64,000 nt of DNA, taken from JAICXG01 sp036494545. GTDB lineage: Bacteria > Verrucomicrobiota > Verrucomicrobiia > Chthoniobacterales > UBA10450. The position numbers and the translations under genes were made by a program. The notes beneath the pieces were generated by a model that worked only from the letters and a program-made list of their open reading frames with translations, was not told where the DNA came from and made no database searches. Location of the stretch: NCBI GenBank assembly GCA_036494545.1, contig DASXOB010000016.1, forward strand, positions 372,001 through 436,000, given 5' to 3'. Shown here in pieces: positions 9,363-18,314 of the stretch (the stretch's first letter is position 1; each line of letters starts with the position of its first letter).

Positions 9363-9419
9363 TATTCCCTCAATTAGTCGCGATAAGAAAGCGGCCTGCC
9401 GTCGATTGTCGAGGGAATA
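9363..9419 (+). terminator. Inverted repeat after the aldolase gene, possible terminator
   Basis: Nine-base arms TATTCCCTC (9363-9371) and GAGGGAATA (9411-9419) are perfectly complementary and lie 10 bases past the aldolase stop. The loop is long (39 bases) and no T-run follows, so it is a weak terminator candidate and may be an unrelated hairpin. Confidence 0.2.
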
Positions 9420-9513
9420 TCGCATCACTTAGCTACGGCCTAAGCAGACGTCCCTAGAGCGCATTAGGAGATTTCCGTACGAGTTGAGTTGCCGAAGCAG
9501 ATACGATTTAGCT

Positions 9514-9559
9514 TGCCGTTGCTTGGTAAGAAAGGTAAAAACAGCCGCCAATAACGGCA
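9514..9559. promoter_or_regulatory. Imperfect dyad, candidate activator site (UAS)
   Basis: TGCCGTTGCTTGG (9514-9526) and CCAATAACGGCA (9548-9559) are inverted copies that pair over TGCCGTT and TTGG with a one-base offset. The centre lies about 150 bases upstream of the start site predicted from the sigma-54-like promoter, within the usual range for NtrC-type activators. Functional assignment is inference from spacing and symmetry. Confidence 0.3.
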
Positions 9560-9661
9560 GAGCAAAATGAACGCAGACCCTTCGCAACAGGCTCTAGAGT
9601 GCCGTTTCTACACCCGAATGTCCAGTAACATCACAGATTCAGACTTTCTCAGAGCCCGTGC

Positions 9662-9680
9662 TTGGTACTGCACCTGCTAA
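9662..9680 (+). promoter_or_regulatory. Candidate sigma-54 (-24/-12) promoter for the exopolysaccharide operon
   Basis: TTGGTACTGCACCTGCTAA has the GG and GC dinucleotides separated by exactly ten bases (GG 9664-9665, GC 9676-9677). It differs from the TGGCAC-N5-TTGCT consensus at two positions. Transcription would begin near 9689, just upstream of the beta-barrel gene. The nearby NtrB-like kinases and the locus function make sigma-54 control plausible, but this is a pattern match only. Confidence 0.4.
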
Positions 9681-9704
9681 CCTTAACCGCGATTGACGCA
9701 TAGT

Positions 9705-10976
9705 ATGATTATCGACTCAAAACCCCTGCGGACTGCCGCCACGCGGCTTGTCTGGACACTCCTTCTGGGGCTGTTTTTCCTTCCCGCGCCTCTCCCCGCC
9801 CAGGAAGCGGTCCGACCTTCCTTGGCTGGCGCAGAGGCTGCCGACGCACGTCGACAATCAGTCGACCAAATTCCCTACAATCTTCTCGCTGGTCCAGTTC
9901 GGTTCCGTTTCAGCATCACAACGGGAATTGAGTACAATGACAATATCAATCTCTCTGAGACGAACAAGCAGGACGACGTTATCATCCGTCCGCAGTTTAA
10001 CATCGACGCTATCTGGCCCGTTACCCAGCTCAACACTCTGCGGCTCGATCTCGGCGTGGGTTACGCCTTTTATCTTAATCATCCCAGCGACAACACCAAT
10101 GACGTCATCATTTCACCTGGTTCACAGCTCGCCTTCGACATTTTTATCCAGGACTTCCGGATCAATCTTCATGACCGTTTTTCGCTGCAACAGGATCCGA
10201 CCGCCGAGCTGCAGCTTAGCAATGTGGTCGACTACGGTCGTTTCGAGAACACCGCCGGCATCTCCGTTCTTTGGGACTTGAACAAGGCCGTCCTCACCTT
10301 TGGGTACGATCACTATACCTATATCTCTACGACAGATACATTTGATTACCTCAATCGAAATGCCGAGGAACTAAGTTTCAGCGCCTACTTTGCCCTTACT
10401 TCGACGATCGGGGCCGGCTTAGAAATGGCCGCGGTTTATAATTATTATGACCAGGATTTTTTGAACGACTCGGTCAGCTACAGCGTCGGGCCCTTCATTG
10501 AGGCGCAGATCAGTAATTATCTCAGGGTTCGCGCCGCGATTGGCTACCAATTCATTGGTTTCGACCACAACGGGGGCGTGAACGACATGAACAACGCCAG
10601 CGATTGGTACGGCAATATTCAAATCTCGCATCGCATCAACGCCGCCATTAGTCAGACTCTCTCCGCGGGTCACGAATCTCAACTTGGCATTGACGCAAAC
10701 TATCTCATTCTCAACTACGTTCGTCACACAGTCAGCTGGGCGATCATTAATCGCGTCCTGCTTTCCACCGAGCTCTTCTACGAAGAAGGCGATGACTCCG
10801 GCGGCATCCTCGCCGAGCACATCCAGCGCTACGGCGGAGCCATCACCGCCGGTTATCAAATCACACCCCACGTGACTCTTGGCCTCCGGTATCAATACGT
10901 TCAGAAACAATCCGACCTGCCTGACCGCGATTATCAGCAAAACCGCGTCTCGATCGATGGCACCTATAGTTTCTAA
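9705..10976 (+). CDS. Outer-membrane beta-barrel protein of the exopolysaccharide locus
   Basis: 423 residues from ATG 9705; an in-frame TTG at 9693 is an alternative start. The N-terminus has a positively charged stretch, a hydrophobic core (LVWTLLLGLFFLPAPLPA) and a likely signal-peptidase site near AQE. The mature protein shows repeated alternating hydrophobic/aromatic strands ending in TYSF, a C-terminal aromatic residue typical of outer-membrane barrels. Proteins of this kind are common in Wza/Wzc exopolysaccharide loci; export or surface anchoring of the polymer is inferred. It is 16 bases ahead of the Wza-like gene and directly follows the candidate sigma-54 promoter. Confidence 0.75.
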   Translation: MIIDSKPLRTAATRLVWTLLLGLFFLPAPLPAQEAVRPSLAGAEAADARRQSVDQIPYNLLAGPVRFRFSITTGIEYNDNINLSETNKQDDVIIRPQFNIDAIWPVTQLNTLRLDLGVGYAFYLNHPSDNTNDVIISPGSQLAFDIFIQDFRINLHDRFSLQQDPTAELQLSNVVDYGRFENTAGISVLWDLNKAVLTFGYDHYTYISTTDTFDYLNRNAEELSFSAYFALTSTIGAGLEMAAVYNYYDQDFLNDSVSYSVGPFIEAQISNYLRVRAAIGYQFIGFDHNGGVNDMNNASDWYGNIQISHRINAAISQTLSAGHESQLGIDANYLILNYVRHTVSWAIINRVLLSTELFYEEGDDSGGILAEHIQRYGGAITAGYQITPHVTLGLRYQYVQKQSDLPDRDYQQNRVSIDGTYSF

Positions 10977-10992
10977 AGAGAGTCATGCCACG

Positions 10993-11691
10993 ATGAAGCG
11001 ATTTCTTCTTTTATGTAGCTTCTCCATCTGTCTCTTCATCGTGGACTCCAAGGCCTCCGCCCAGGATGCCAGTCCGGCTCCCAATAACATTCCCCGCGCC
11101 ACCGCCGTTGAACCCGCCGCCATCTCCGGTACAGCCAGCAGCACCGTTATGCGGACAAATTCGATGGCCGTGCTCGATGACAAGAAAAAGCTCGGCCCTG
11201 ATGACTATGTAAGCTTCCGCGTCGTCGAGGACCGCGATAACCAATCTCAACTCCTGCGCGTCAACGATAACGGAGAATTAGAAGTGCCCTATATCGGACT
11301 TGTCCCTGCCCAAGGGAAGACCTGCCGCGACCTGGCTTATAACATTAAGTCGGCCTTGGAGAAGGAATACTACTATCACGCCACCGTTATTCTCGCCGTA
11401 GATAAGGTGAGCGAGAAGGCCAGAGGCAAAGTTTATGTCTACGGTGCCGTCAAAAGTCAGGGACCGCAGGAGATTCCAAGCGACGAGACCTATACGGTCA
11501 GCAAGGCGATCATTCGCGCCGGAGGCTTTGGTGACTTCGCCGACAAACGCAAGGTCAAACTCACCCACAAGGACGGCCGCGATCTCGTGGTCGATCTGAA
11601 AAGAGTCATCGAACAAGGTCATACGGAGGACGATGTGGTCGTTCTGCCCGATGACCAAATCTACGTCCCGCAACGGCTGGTTAATTTCTAA
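10993..11691 (+). CDS. Polysaccharide export protein (Wza-like, short form)
   Basis: 232 residues from ATG 10993 (MKRFLLLCSF). The signal peptide ends near ASA-QD (residue about 24). A polysaccharide-export domain spans about residues 62-140 (LGPDDYVSFRV, GELEVPYIGLV) and a single SLBB-type domain about 146-225 (KVYVYGAVKSQG, VSKAIIRAGGFGDFA). E. coli Wza is about 380 residues with more SLBB repeats and an amphipathic outer-membrane helix, so this short form may need the adjacent beta-barrel protein to complete the pore; that is inference. The Wzz/kinase gene begins three bases after its stop. Confidence 0.88.
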   Translation: MKRFLLLCSFSICLFIVDSKASAQDASPAPNNIPRATAVEPAAISGTASSTVMRTNSMAVLDDKKKLGPDDYVSFRVVEDRDNQSQLLRVNDNGELEVPYIGLVPAQGKTCRDLAYNIKSALEKEYYYHATVILAVDKVSEKARGKVYVYGAVKSQGPQEIPSDETYTVSKAIIRAGGFGDFADKRKVKLTHKDGRDLVVDLKRVIEQGHTEDDVVVLPDDQIYVPQRLVNF

Positions 11692-11694
11692 TTT

Positions 11695-13833
11695 ATGGAT
11701 CATCCCGTTGCTGATCGCACTTCGCCCGCCTCAATCACGACTTCGATCGTGACCCGGCTGCATCGCTATAAGGCGCTTCTCATCCGCCGCTGGTGGATTC
11801 CCCTGCTTACCACCTGTCTTGGACTCTTTGTGGGAGCCTGGATGATTTTTCAGGCGCCGAACGCCTATCTCTCCACCAGCAAGATGATGGTGGCCGGCAA
11901 ATTGAATCTCGCCCAAAACGCAGTCTACAGCGAAGACACAAATAACTTCTACGGCACCCAGATTCAACTTATGCAGAGTGATGAGGTGCGCCGCGGTGCG
12001 GAGTCAGTGGTGCGAGGCACCCATCCAGAACTGGCTCCGGTCAAAGTCAATCTCACTGTAACTCAGCGGCCGCGCACTTCCATTTTTGAGCTCGAAGCCA
12101 TTGGTTCCTCGCCAGACTACACTCAGGCTTTTCTAAACGCCGTGATGCATAAGTATCTCGACGTAAAAAAGGGCATGCGGGCAGATGAAGGAAGTCATGT
12201 AACAACCGCGATTACTGAACAACTTGTGCAGGTCGAGAAGGACTTGCGCAATGGCGAAGACGAAATGCTCGAGTTTCAAAAGGACAACAACGTTGGCCTC
12301 CTGCAAGGTGAAGGGAACAGCGCCGCTACCTATCTAGTCAAACTCAATCAGCAATACGCCAGCCTCAAGACAGAGTATGACCTTCTTAGTTTGCTTGACT
12401 TGGATCAGAATCTCGACCGGCAGCAGAAGGCCATAAAACTTCCCGACAACGGAGCTAGTCCAGCACCTGGCGATGAGGGAATGCCATTCGCCGATGTAGG
12501 ACCTGAAGGTGAATATCTGAAAGCCAAGCAGGAGGTCCAGTTACTCAAGGCTGAACGCGACACCCTTTCCAAAGACTTACGTCCCAGGCACCCTAAGATT
12601 ATAAAGCTAAACGATGAGATTTCAAAGCAGGAGAAGCTGATTACACTATATCGAGAGGACGCAGTCGAAAAACTCGAGACACGGCGGAAGTCGATCGGCA
12701 AACAAATGGAGAACCTGAAGTCCAATATTGCCGAATGGGAAAAGAAAGCTCTCGATCTTGGTCAGCGCCTCGCGCAGTTCAATCGCATCAAGGACAAGGT
12801 CGATCGCCAGAAAACACTTTACGATCGCCTCACCAATAGCCTGAAAGACGTCAACGTCTCCCAAGTCGTGGATGGTGGCGATCAAGTCGGCATTATGGAG
12901 AACGCCACGACGCCGGTTTCGGTTCGACCGGGACTGGTCCGAAGCCTTCTTATTGGCTTTGGCTTCGGCCTTTTTACCGGTCTGGTCATTCTCATCCTAC
13001 TCGATCGGATCGATGACCGCATGGCATCCTTTACCGAATTTCAGCATTACTTCAGCGAAAACATTCTTGGCCAGATTCCAAAGGAAAAGACCAAAGGCGC
13101 GGTCACTCTTCTGCAGCCGGATGATGCTCGACACATCTTTGCCGAGTCTTATCGCAATGTGCGCTCATCAATTTTCTTCATGCCCTACGAGGGGCCTCGT
13201 CCTAAGACCTTGCTTGTGACAAGCGCTGTCCCTAACGAAGGGAAATCCACGGTTTCGGCAAATCTTGCCATCACCATGGCTCTTTCGGGAGCAAAAACAC
13301 TTCTTATTGACGGCGATCTTCGCCGCGGCGCTTTGCGCGAGGCTTTTGATATTCACTCCAAGATAGGGTTCTCAGAAGTCTTGAAACAGGAGGTGAACTG
13401 GCGGGAGGTGGTGGTGCCGACGTCGCTGCCCAGCTTGTTTGTTCTTCCTCGTGGCAACACTCTTTCTCAACCAAGTGAACATCTTCTGCGCGAATCGACC
13501 GATGCTTTTCTAAAAGACATCTACAATCACTACGATTATATCATCATCGATACCTCGCCGGTGCTCGCCGCGGACGATACTACTAGTCTTGCGCCCAAGA
13601 TCGACGCCACTCTCTTCGTCGTCCGCCTTTCCTATACCTCAGCGCGTCTGACGCGGAAGGCGCTTGAATTGCTCTATCATCGGCAGGTCAACGTTCCTGG
13701 AGTGATCTTGAACTATGTCGATACTTCGCTGCCCGAGTATTACTACTATCAATACGCGGAGTATTATAATACTCCCGGTGGCGCGGAGGAAACTTCACGC
13801 TCGACGGTCGAGAAGCAGAGCCATCGCGTCTAG
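11695..13833 (+). CDS. Polysaccharide co-polymerase / tyrosine autokinase (Wzc-like)
   Basis: 712 residues. A Wzz-type module has membrane segments near residues 35-55 and 415-435 flanking a coiled-coil-rich periplasmic part. The C-terminal BY-kinase has Walker A (VPNEGKST, Lys about 517), Walker A' (LLIDGDLRRG) and Walker B (YIIIDTSPV). The tail carries a tyrosine cluster, PEYYYYQYAEYYNTP, the expected autophosphorylation site. Such proteins set chain length and couple Wzy-dependent polymerisation to export through Wza. Both halves are fused, as in proteobacterial Wzc. It sits immediately after the Wza-like gene. Confidence 0.93.
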   Translation: MDHPVADRTSPASITTSIVTRLHRYKALLIRRWWIPLLTTCLGLFVGAWMIFQAPNAYLSTSKMMVAGKLNLAQNAVYSEDTNNFYGTQIQLMQSDEVRRGAESVVRGTHPELAPVKVNLTVTQRPRTSIFELEAIGSSPDYTQAFLNAVMHKYLDVKKGMRADEGSHVTTAITEQLVQVEKDLRNGEDEMLEFQKDNNVGLLQGEGNSAATYLVKLNQQYASLKTEYDLLSLLDLDQNLDRQQKAIKLPDNGASPAPGDEGMPFADVGPEGEYLKAKQEVQLLKAERDTLSKDLRPRHPKIIKLNDEISKQEKLITLYREDAVEKLETRRKSIGKQMENLKSNIAEWEKKALDLGQRLAQFNRIKDKVDRQKTLYDRLTNSLKDVNVSQVVDGGDQVGIMENATTPVSVRPGLVRSLLIGFGFGLFTGLVILILLDRIDDRMASFTEFQHYFSENILGQIPKEKTKGAVTLLQPDDARHIFAESYRNVRSSIFFMPYEGPRPKTLLVTSAVPNEGKSTVSANLAITMALSGAKTLLIDGDLRRGALREAFDIHSKIGFSEVLKQEVNWREVVVPTSLPSLFVLPRGNTLSQPSEHLLRESTDAFLKDIYNHYDYIIIDTSPVLAADDTTSLAPKIDATLFVVRLSYTSARLTRKALELLYHRQVNVPGVILNYVDTSLPEYYYYQYAEYYNTPGGAEETSRSTVEKQSHRV

Positions 13834-13893
13834 TCGCAGGCTAACTCGACGATTGGTCGAGCTGCCAAAGGCTATGAGACGGCTTGTTGCGAC

Positions 13894-15213
13894 ATGATCT
13901 CCTCACCGCCGGCTGACTCCACCACTCCTTCCCTGCGCCCCGGGGTTGGTCGCACGCTTCGTGCCGCCCGCCGGGTCAGTCAATTCGCCTCTGTGCAAAT
14001 GCTGGTTCAGTTGATCGGCTTTGCCACCGGGATTTTCCTCGTTAGGCAAATGAGGCAAACGGAGTACGCCCTCTTTACGATCGCGAATACCATGCAGGGC
14101 ACGCTCAATATCCTGGCTGATGTCGGCATTAGCATTGGAATGATATCCATTGGCGGACGCGTTTGGCAGGATAGTCATCGATTTGGAGAGTTAATTTCTA
14201 CAGGTCTCCATCTTCGTCGTAGGCTCGGCTTGATCTCTATCCTCGGTGTAACTCCCATCCTTTACTTCATGCTGTCCAGGAATGGTGCTTCGCTTTTCTA
14301 TACCATCATCCTGGTCGGCGCGGTCCTCGCGGGGCTGTTCGCTCAGCTATCAGTGGGCGTTCTGGAAGTAATCCCACGGTTGCGCGCTGATGTGCGTCAG
14401 ATTCAAGTCATCGATTTCTCGACTTCGACGGCGCGTCTCGTCGTTCTACTTTCGCTCGGTTTCGTTTTCCTCAATGCCGGCGTAGCTGTCTCGGCAGGTG
14501 CTGGCGCACTCCTCTTCCAATATCTGCTTCTCCGCCACTATGCCGCGAATGTCATCGACCTTCAGGCAAAAGAAAACCCCGAAGATCGCAAAGCGATCAT
14601 GAGTCTAATTCGGAAGCAGGCACCAAACGCGATCTTCTTCTGTCTGCAAGGTCAAATAACCATCTTCCTGATCAGCTTCTTTGCTCGCCGGCCGGGTGCT
14701 ATTGCCGAGGTCGGCGCGCTCGGGCGCCTGGGAATGATCTTTACCGTTCTCGGGAGCCTAATGGCAAATATATTTGCGCCGGCCTTTGCCCGCAGCCGCG
14801 AACCGCGGCGATTAATCTGGCTCTACCTTGCAATCGTTGGAGCCGTAAGCAGTCTAAGTCTTGTCATTTTCGCCGCAGCCGCCTTCTTGCCCAATGAGTT
14901 CCTTTTCGTGCTCGGGCCAAAATACTCTCACCTTCAGCACGAACTTCTCCTCATGGTAGGTGGCGCAGTTCTCTTTCTCATCGCAAGCACGATGTGGTCC
15001 CTTAACGCAGCTCGCGCCTGGATCGGCGGTTCCTGGCTTTGTATTCCCATGACCATCGCTACACAGCTCGCCCTGATTCCCTTCACCGATTTCTCGAGCG
15101 TGAGCGGCGTGCTGACATTTAATCTGATTTGTGTAGCTCCGAGCCTGCTTCTGAATATTGGTCTAAGCTGGTTCGGCTTTCGATCTCTAAAGGAGCAGAA
15201 TGCGATTGCCTAA
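13894..15213 (+). CDS. Wzx-like polysaccharide flippase
   Basis: 439 residues with about twelve hydrophobic segments and no soluble domain, matching the polysaccharide-biosynthesis (MOP) transporter family that moves lipid-linked repeat units across the inner membrane. ATG 13894 was chosen because it gives a short hydrophilic N-terminus before the first membrane segment. The 3' end overlaps the next glycosyltransferase by 14 bases, and the TAA stop lies inside a GCCTAAC sequence. The second flippase at 57465-58952 is a separate family member. Confidence 0.85.
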   Translation: MISSPPADSTTPSLRPGVGRTLRAARRVSQFASVQMLVQLIGFATGIFLVRQMRQTEYALFTIANTMQGTLNILADVGISIGMISIGGRVWQDSHRFGELISTGLHLRRRLGLISILGVTPILYFMLSRNGASLFYTIILVGAVLAGLFAQLSVGVLEVIPRLRADVRQIQVIDFSTSTARLVVLLSLGFVFLNAGVAVSAGAGALLFQYLLLRHYAANVIDLQAKENPEDRKAIMSLIRKQAPNAIFFCLQGQITIFLISFFARRPGAIAEVGALGRLGMIFTVLGSLMANIFAPAFARSREPRRLIWLYLAIVGAVSSLSLVIFAAAAFLPNEFLFVLGPKYSHLQHELLLMVGGAVLFLIASTMWSLNAARAWIGGSWLCIPMTIATQLALIPFTDFSSVSGVLTFNLICVAPSLLLNIGLSWFGFRSLKEQNAIA

Positions 15214-16051
15214 CATTGGCTACCACGCGGCTCGTTGGGAAGGTGGTTATCGGCGAAAAATCTATCAATCCCTTCTTCCCGCGATAGTGAGGAAACCGAT
15301 CAAGGTCCCGTGCCAGCTACCTTTTGCCGTCTTCTCTTATTCCGGAGAAGCTTCGCTCCCCGAACAAACGCTTTCGATTCGATCTTTTCTTCGATTCGCT
15401 GGTCGTCCTACTAGCTTTACTGTAGTTTCTGACGGATCATACAGACCAGACAGCATCGACTTGCTGAAGAAAATCGATCCGAGCGTCGTGGTTCATTGCG
15501 CAGAAGGGTACTTACCAAAGGACCTGCCGCCAAAGGTTGACCACTTTGTCAAAACTTATCCTCTTGGCAGACAGCTCGGGTTAATCATGTCGCTGCCACT
15601 GGATGTCGACTCAGCCCTTTATGTCGACTCTGATGTTCTGTTCTTTCCCGGAGCGTCACATTTGGCGAAGGCATTGGTCACTAACGGTGTTCCTGCCTTG
15701 TACCTGCCAGACTGTCGTGAAGACTCAGCCGATTTTCGCCTGTTTCGCGATCCCATTGAGAGACGCAACCCTGTTAATACAGGCCTGCTCTTCCTTTCTC
15801 GGAAGCTCGATTGGTCTCTCGCGATCCAGCGATACCTTGAGCTTAATGACAAGCCAATATTCTTTACCAATCAGACGATGACTCATCTAACTATGCATGC
15901 CAACAATGCCCGCGCCCTGGATCCTCGAGTATTCGTTCTGCAATTGGATGACCAGTTTATCTATTCCGATCGCTACGCGGCCAAGGACCTGATCCTGCGA
16001 CACTACGTCAATCCCGTGCGCCACAAGTTATGGAACAGCCTGTTGCGCTAA
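15200..16051 (+). CDS. Putative GT-A glycosyltransferase
   Basis: 283 residues. A DSD motif at 143-145 in the context ALYVDSDVLFF fits the metal/nucleotide-sugar site of GT-A enzymes, somewhat like GT8. An NTGLLFL segment further on is also typical of that fold. Donor and acceptor are not predictable. It overlaps the flippase gene at its 5' end and the next GT4 gene at its 3' end, so it belongs to the same operon. Confidence 0.65.
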   Translation: MRLPNIGYHAARWEGGYRRKIYQSLLPAIVRKPIKVPCQLPFAVFSYSGEASLPEQTLSIRSFLRFAGRPTSFTVVSDGSYRPDSIDLLKKIDPSVVVHCAEGYLPKDLPPKVDHFVKTYPLGRQLGLIMSLPLDVDSALYVDSDVLFFPGASHLAKALVTNGVPALYLPDCREDSADFRLFRDPIERRNPVNTGLLFLSRKLDWSLAIQRYLELNDKPIFFTNQTMTHLTMHANNARALDPRVFVLQLDDQFIYSDRYAAKDLILRHYVNPVRHKLWNSLLR

Positions 16052-17286
16052 TGTTAGAGGAGCCAATAGAGTATCACCCTCATCATTCGCTCCGGATTCT
16101 CATGGTGGTTGACCTGCCTTGGGACGGCCGTTTGGGAGCTTGTCGAGTCTGCATGGAGTTAGCCGACCAATGGCGTGCGCTGGGTCATCAAGTCAGTCAC
16201 TTCAGCCTTTCCGAGGCCTTTCCGGCAAGCCGGGCATCGGGAGTGAGATTCGCCCTTCAGCAACTGTCGTTCGCCCGCAAGGTTGCCGCCTTTATCCGGA
16301 GGAAAAAAGACTCCTTTGATATAATTGATGCTACCATCGGCTGTCTTCCATACTCACGAAAGGCGTTGGGCTTCAGGGGAATTGTTGTCGCCCGTTCAGT
16401 TGGACTATACCTGCTCTATGAACGTTTCGAGCGAGTAACAATTCGTCGCTGGCCCCGTCATTCACGAGGGACTGTTGCGGGTCGGTTATTTTATGGCTTC
16501 GTTCGTCGAAGCCTGATGCGAGCTTGTGATAGCTCTGTGAAAGCGGCCGATGTCATTAATGTGCCGAATGAAAGCGAAGCGACCTGCTTGTCTGAGAGCT
16601 TGGATTTCAGAGGCAGAATCATCGTACAACCTTACGGACTCTCCGATTCATGCAGACACCTCCTGTCACAACAGGACCGATCAGCTGAAGAGCGTCTGGC
16701 CGAAAGGCGAGTCTGCTTCATTGGAATGTGGAGTCCACGAAAGGGATCCTATGACTGGCCGCGGATCATCCGGGCTGTTCGCTCACAAATCCCGGAGGTT
16801 CGTTTTCGCTTTCTGGGAACAATGACCGACGCTACGACAGTCCGGAAAGACCTCGGTTCGGCTTCTGAGGAGAAGCTTGAATTTGTTTCCCATTTCAAAC
16901 GAGAGGATCTGCTATCATTGCTTGTGGATTGCACGGTGGGCGCCTTTCCAAGCTACGTCGAAGGTTTCGGACTGGCCGTGCTGGAGCAGCTGGCAGCCGG
17001 ATTGCCTACCGTCGCTTACGACATTCCTGGCCCACGAGATATCCTTAGGAGGACGCTACCTGATCTTCTCGTTCCATGTGGTGATACCGAAAAGTTTGCG
17101 GCCACATTGTGCCAGGTGCTGGCCTTGTCCGCCGGAGACTACAGGGTTCTTTCAAGGAAGAGTGTTGAGACAACAGGCGCATTTTCCTGGGAGACGATTG
17201 CGCTCGACACGCTTGGCGAATACGAGCCGCTGCTAGATTGTTCTGTCGCGACTCAAACCAGAGGAACAGGCCATAGTCGCGACTGA
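16030..17286 (+). CDS. GT4 family glycosyltransferase
   Basis: Up to 418 residues. The C-terminal half has the donor-site EX7E motif (EGFGLAVLEQLAAG) and the FIGMWSPRKGS segment seen in retaining GT-B enzymes. Two in-frame starts are possible: ATG 16030, which overlaps the previous gene by 22 bases, or ATG 16051, sharing the A of the upstream TAA (TAATG, 411 residues). Neither has a clear Shine-Dalgarno. Presumed to add one sugar to the lipid-linked repeat unit. Confidence 0.82.
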   Translation: MEQPVALMLEEPIEYHPHHSLRILMVVDLPWDGRLGACRVCMELADQWRALGHQVSHFSLSEAFPASRASGVRFALQQLSFARKVAAFIRRKKDSFDIIDATIGCLPYSRKALGFRGIVVARSVGLYLLYERFERVTIRRWPRHSRGTVAGRLFYGFVRRSLMRACDSSVKAADVINVPNESEATCLSESLDFRGRIIVQPYGLSDSCRHLLSQQDRSAEERLAERRVCFIGMWSPRKGSYDWPRIIRAVRSQIPEVRFRFLGTMTDATTVRKDLGSASEEKLEFVSHFKREDLLSLLVDCTVGAFPSYVEGFGLAVLEQLAAGLPTVAYDIPGPRDILRRTLPDLLVPCGDTEKFAATLCQVLALSAGDYRVLSRKSVETTGAFSWETIALDTLGEYEPLLDCSVATQTRGTGHSRD

Positions 17287-17303
17287 GCTGCCAAGCCAAA
17301 GTC

Positions 17304-18308
17304 ATGGATCATCGTAATAAGCGGAGTAAAGAGTCTGCGACACTGCATTCCTTGCGGTCGGGAGAGGAACGCAACCAGGCCTCGATCGTTTGCACACTTT
17401 CCGCGGGAGACTATCACTTCGGTCTGGGAGCGCTGGTAAATTCCCTCTACGCTCAGGGGTTCCGCGGAGATATCTACATTGGATTTCGCGGGGAGCTTCC
17501 CCTTTGGGCTGTTAAGTCGGCCCGGGCCGTCGACAGTGGCTGGACCTATGAAATGCATGAGTGCCTTCTTCATTTTATTCCTCTGTCCACGACTGACTTT
17601 CTTAACAACCATAAGCCTGACTTCGTCCTCCAATTGATGGAAGTGCATTGTCCGACAGCGCAAAGGTTTTTCTATTTCGACGCGGATGCGATTGTAAGGG
17701 CTTCGTGGAGTTTCTTCGAACACTGGATCTCATGTGGCGTCGCCGTTTGCGAAGATATGAATGACTATCTGCCCAGTCATCATCCAGTTCGGCAAGCATG
17801 GGGGAGGTATGCGCTGGGACACGGATTAGAGATTGCGCGATCGCCAGATAGGTTCTACAACAGCGGCTTTTTCGCTTTTCACCGCGAGCACGGAGAGTTT
17901 CTCAAGGTCTGGAAGACGCTATTTGACTATCGTGTAGCCGAGGGCGCCAATCTGAACGCATTTGTATTCTGCAAGTCCGATTATCCCTACCTATGTAATG
18001 ATCAGGACCTGATGAATCTGGCCCTGATGCTCGTTTCCGATCCTATCACCGCGGTTGGCGCCGAGGGCATGGGCTTTAAGTCGGGAGGCCACGTGATGTC
18101 GCACTCGGCTGGTGAGATCAAGAGCTGGCGGAAGCATTTTATTTGGGAGGCGCTGAAAGGAAGGCCACCGTCCCTGGCCGATAAAGATTTCGTCCAATAT
18201 GCGAGTAGACCTCTGAGGATTTATTCAATGCCGCGACTAACTCTGAGGTGGTTAGGTGTAAGGATCGGGTCACTCATTGGCAGGTTTTATGCCCGTCGCA
18301 ATGCCTGA
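17304..18308 (+). CDS. Putative nucleotide-sugar glycosyltransferase (GT-A type)
   Basis: 334 residues. The motif FFYFDADAIV gives a DAD at 126-128 suited to metal-dependent sugar-nucleotide binding. A later YNSGFFAFHREH segment resembles the acceptor-side loop of GT8-like enzymes. Start ATG 17304 is 17 bases after the preceding stop. The CGTTAGGC octamer is absent here, in contrast to genes further downstream. Specific family uncertain. Confidence 0.6.
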   Translation: MDHRNKRSKESATLHSLRSGEERNQASIVCTLSAGDYHFGLGALVNSLYAQGFRGDIYIGFRGELPLWAVKSARAVDSGWTYEMHECLLHFIPLSTTDFLNNHKPDFVLQLMEVHCPTAQRFFYFDADAIVRASWSFFEHWISCGVAVCEDMNDYLPSHHPVRQAWGRYALGHGLEIARSPDRFYNSGFFAFHREHGEFLKVWKTLFDYRVAEGANLNAFVFCKSDYPYLCNDQDLMNLALMLVSDPITAVGAEGMGFKSGGHVMSHSAGEIKSWRKHFIWEALKGRPPSLADKDFVQYASRPLRIYSMPRLTLRWLGVRIGSLIGRFYARRNA

Positions 18309-18314
18309 GCGGAC

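Larger units (their letters stand above)
9353..9704. other. Non-coding region upstream of the exopolysaccharide locus
   Basis: About 350 bases without a convincing gene. It holds a short inverted repeat just after the aldolase stop, a dyad at 9514-9559 and a candidate sigma-54 promoter at 9662-9680, each listed separately. No tRNA fold, transposon end or riboswitch was recognised. The CGTTAGGC octamer is absent here. Confidence 0.6.
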
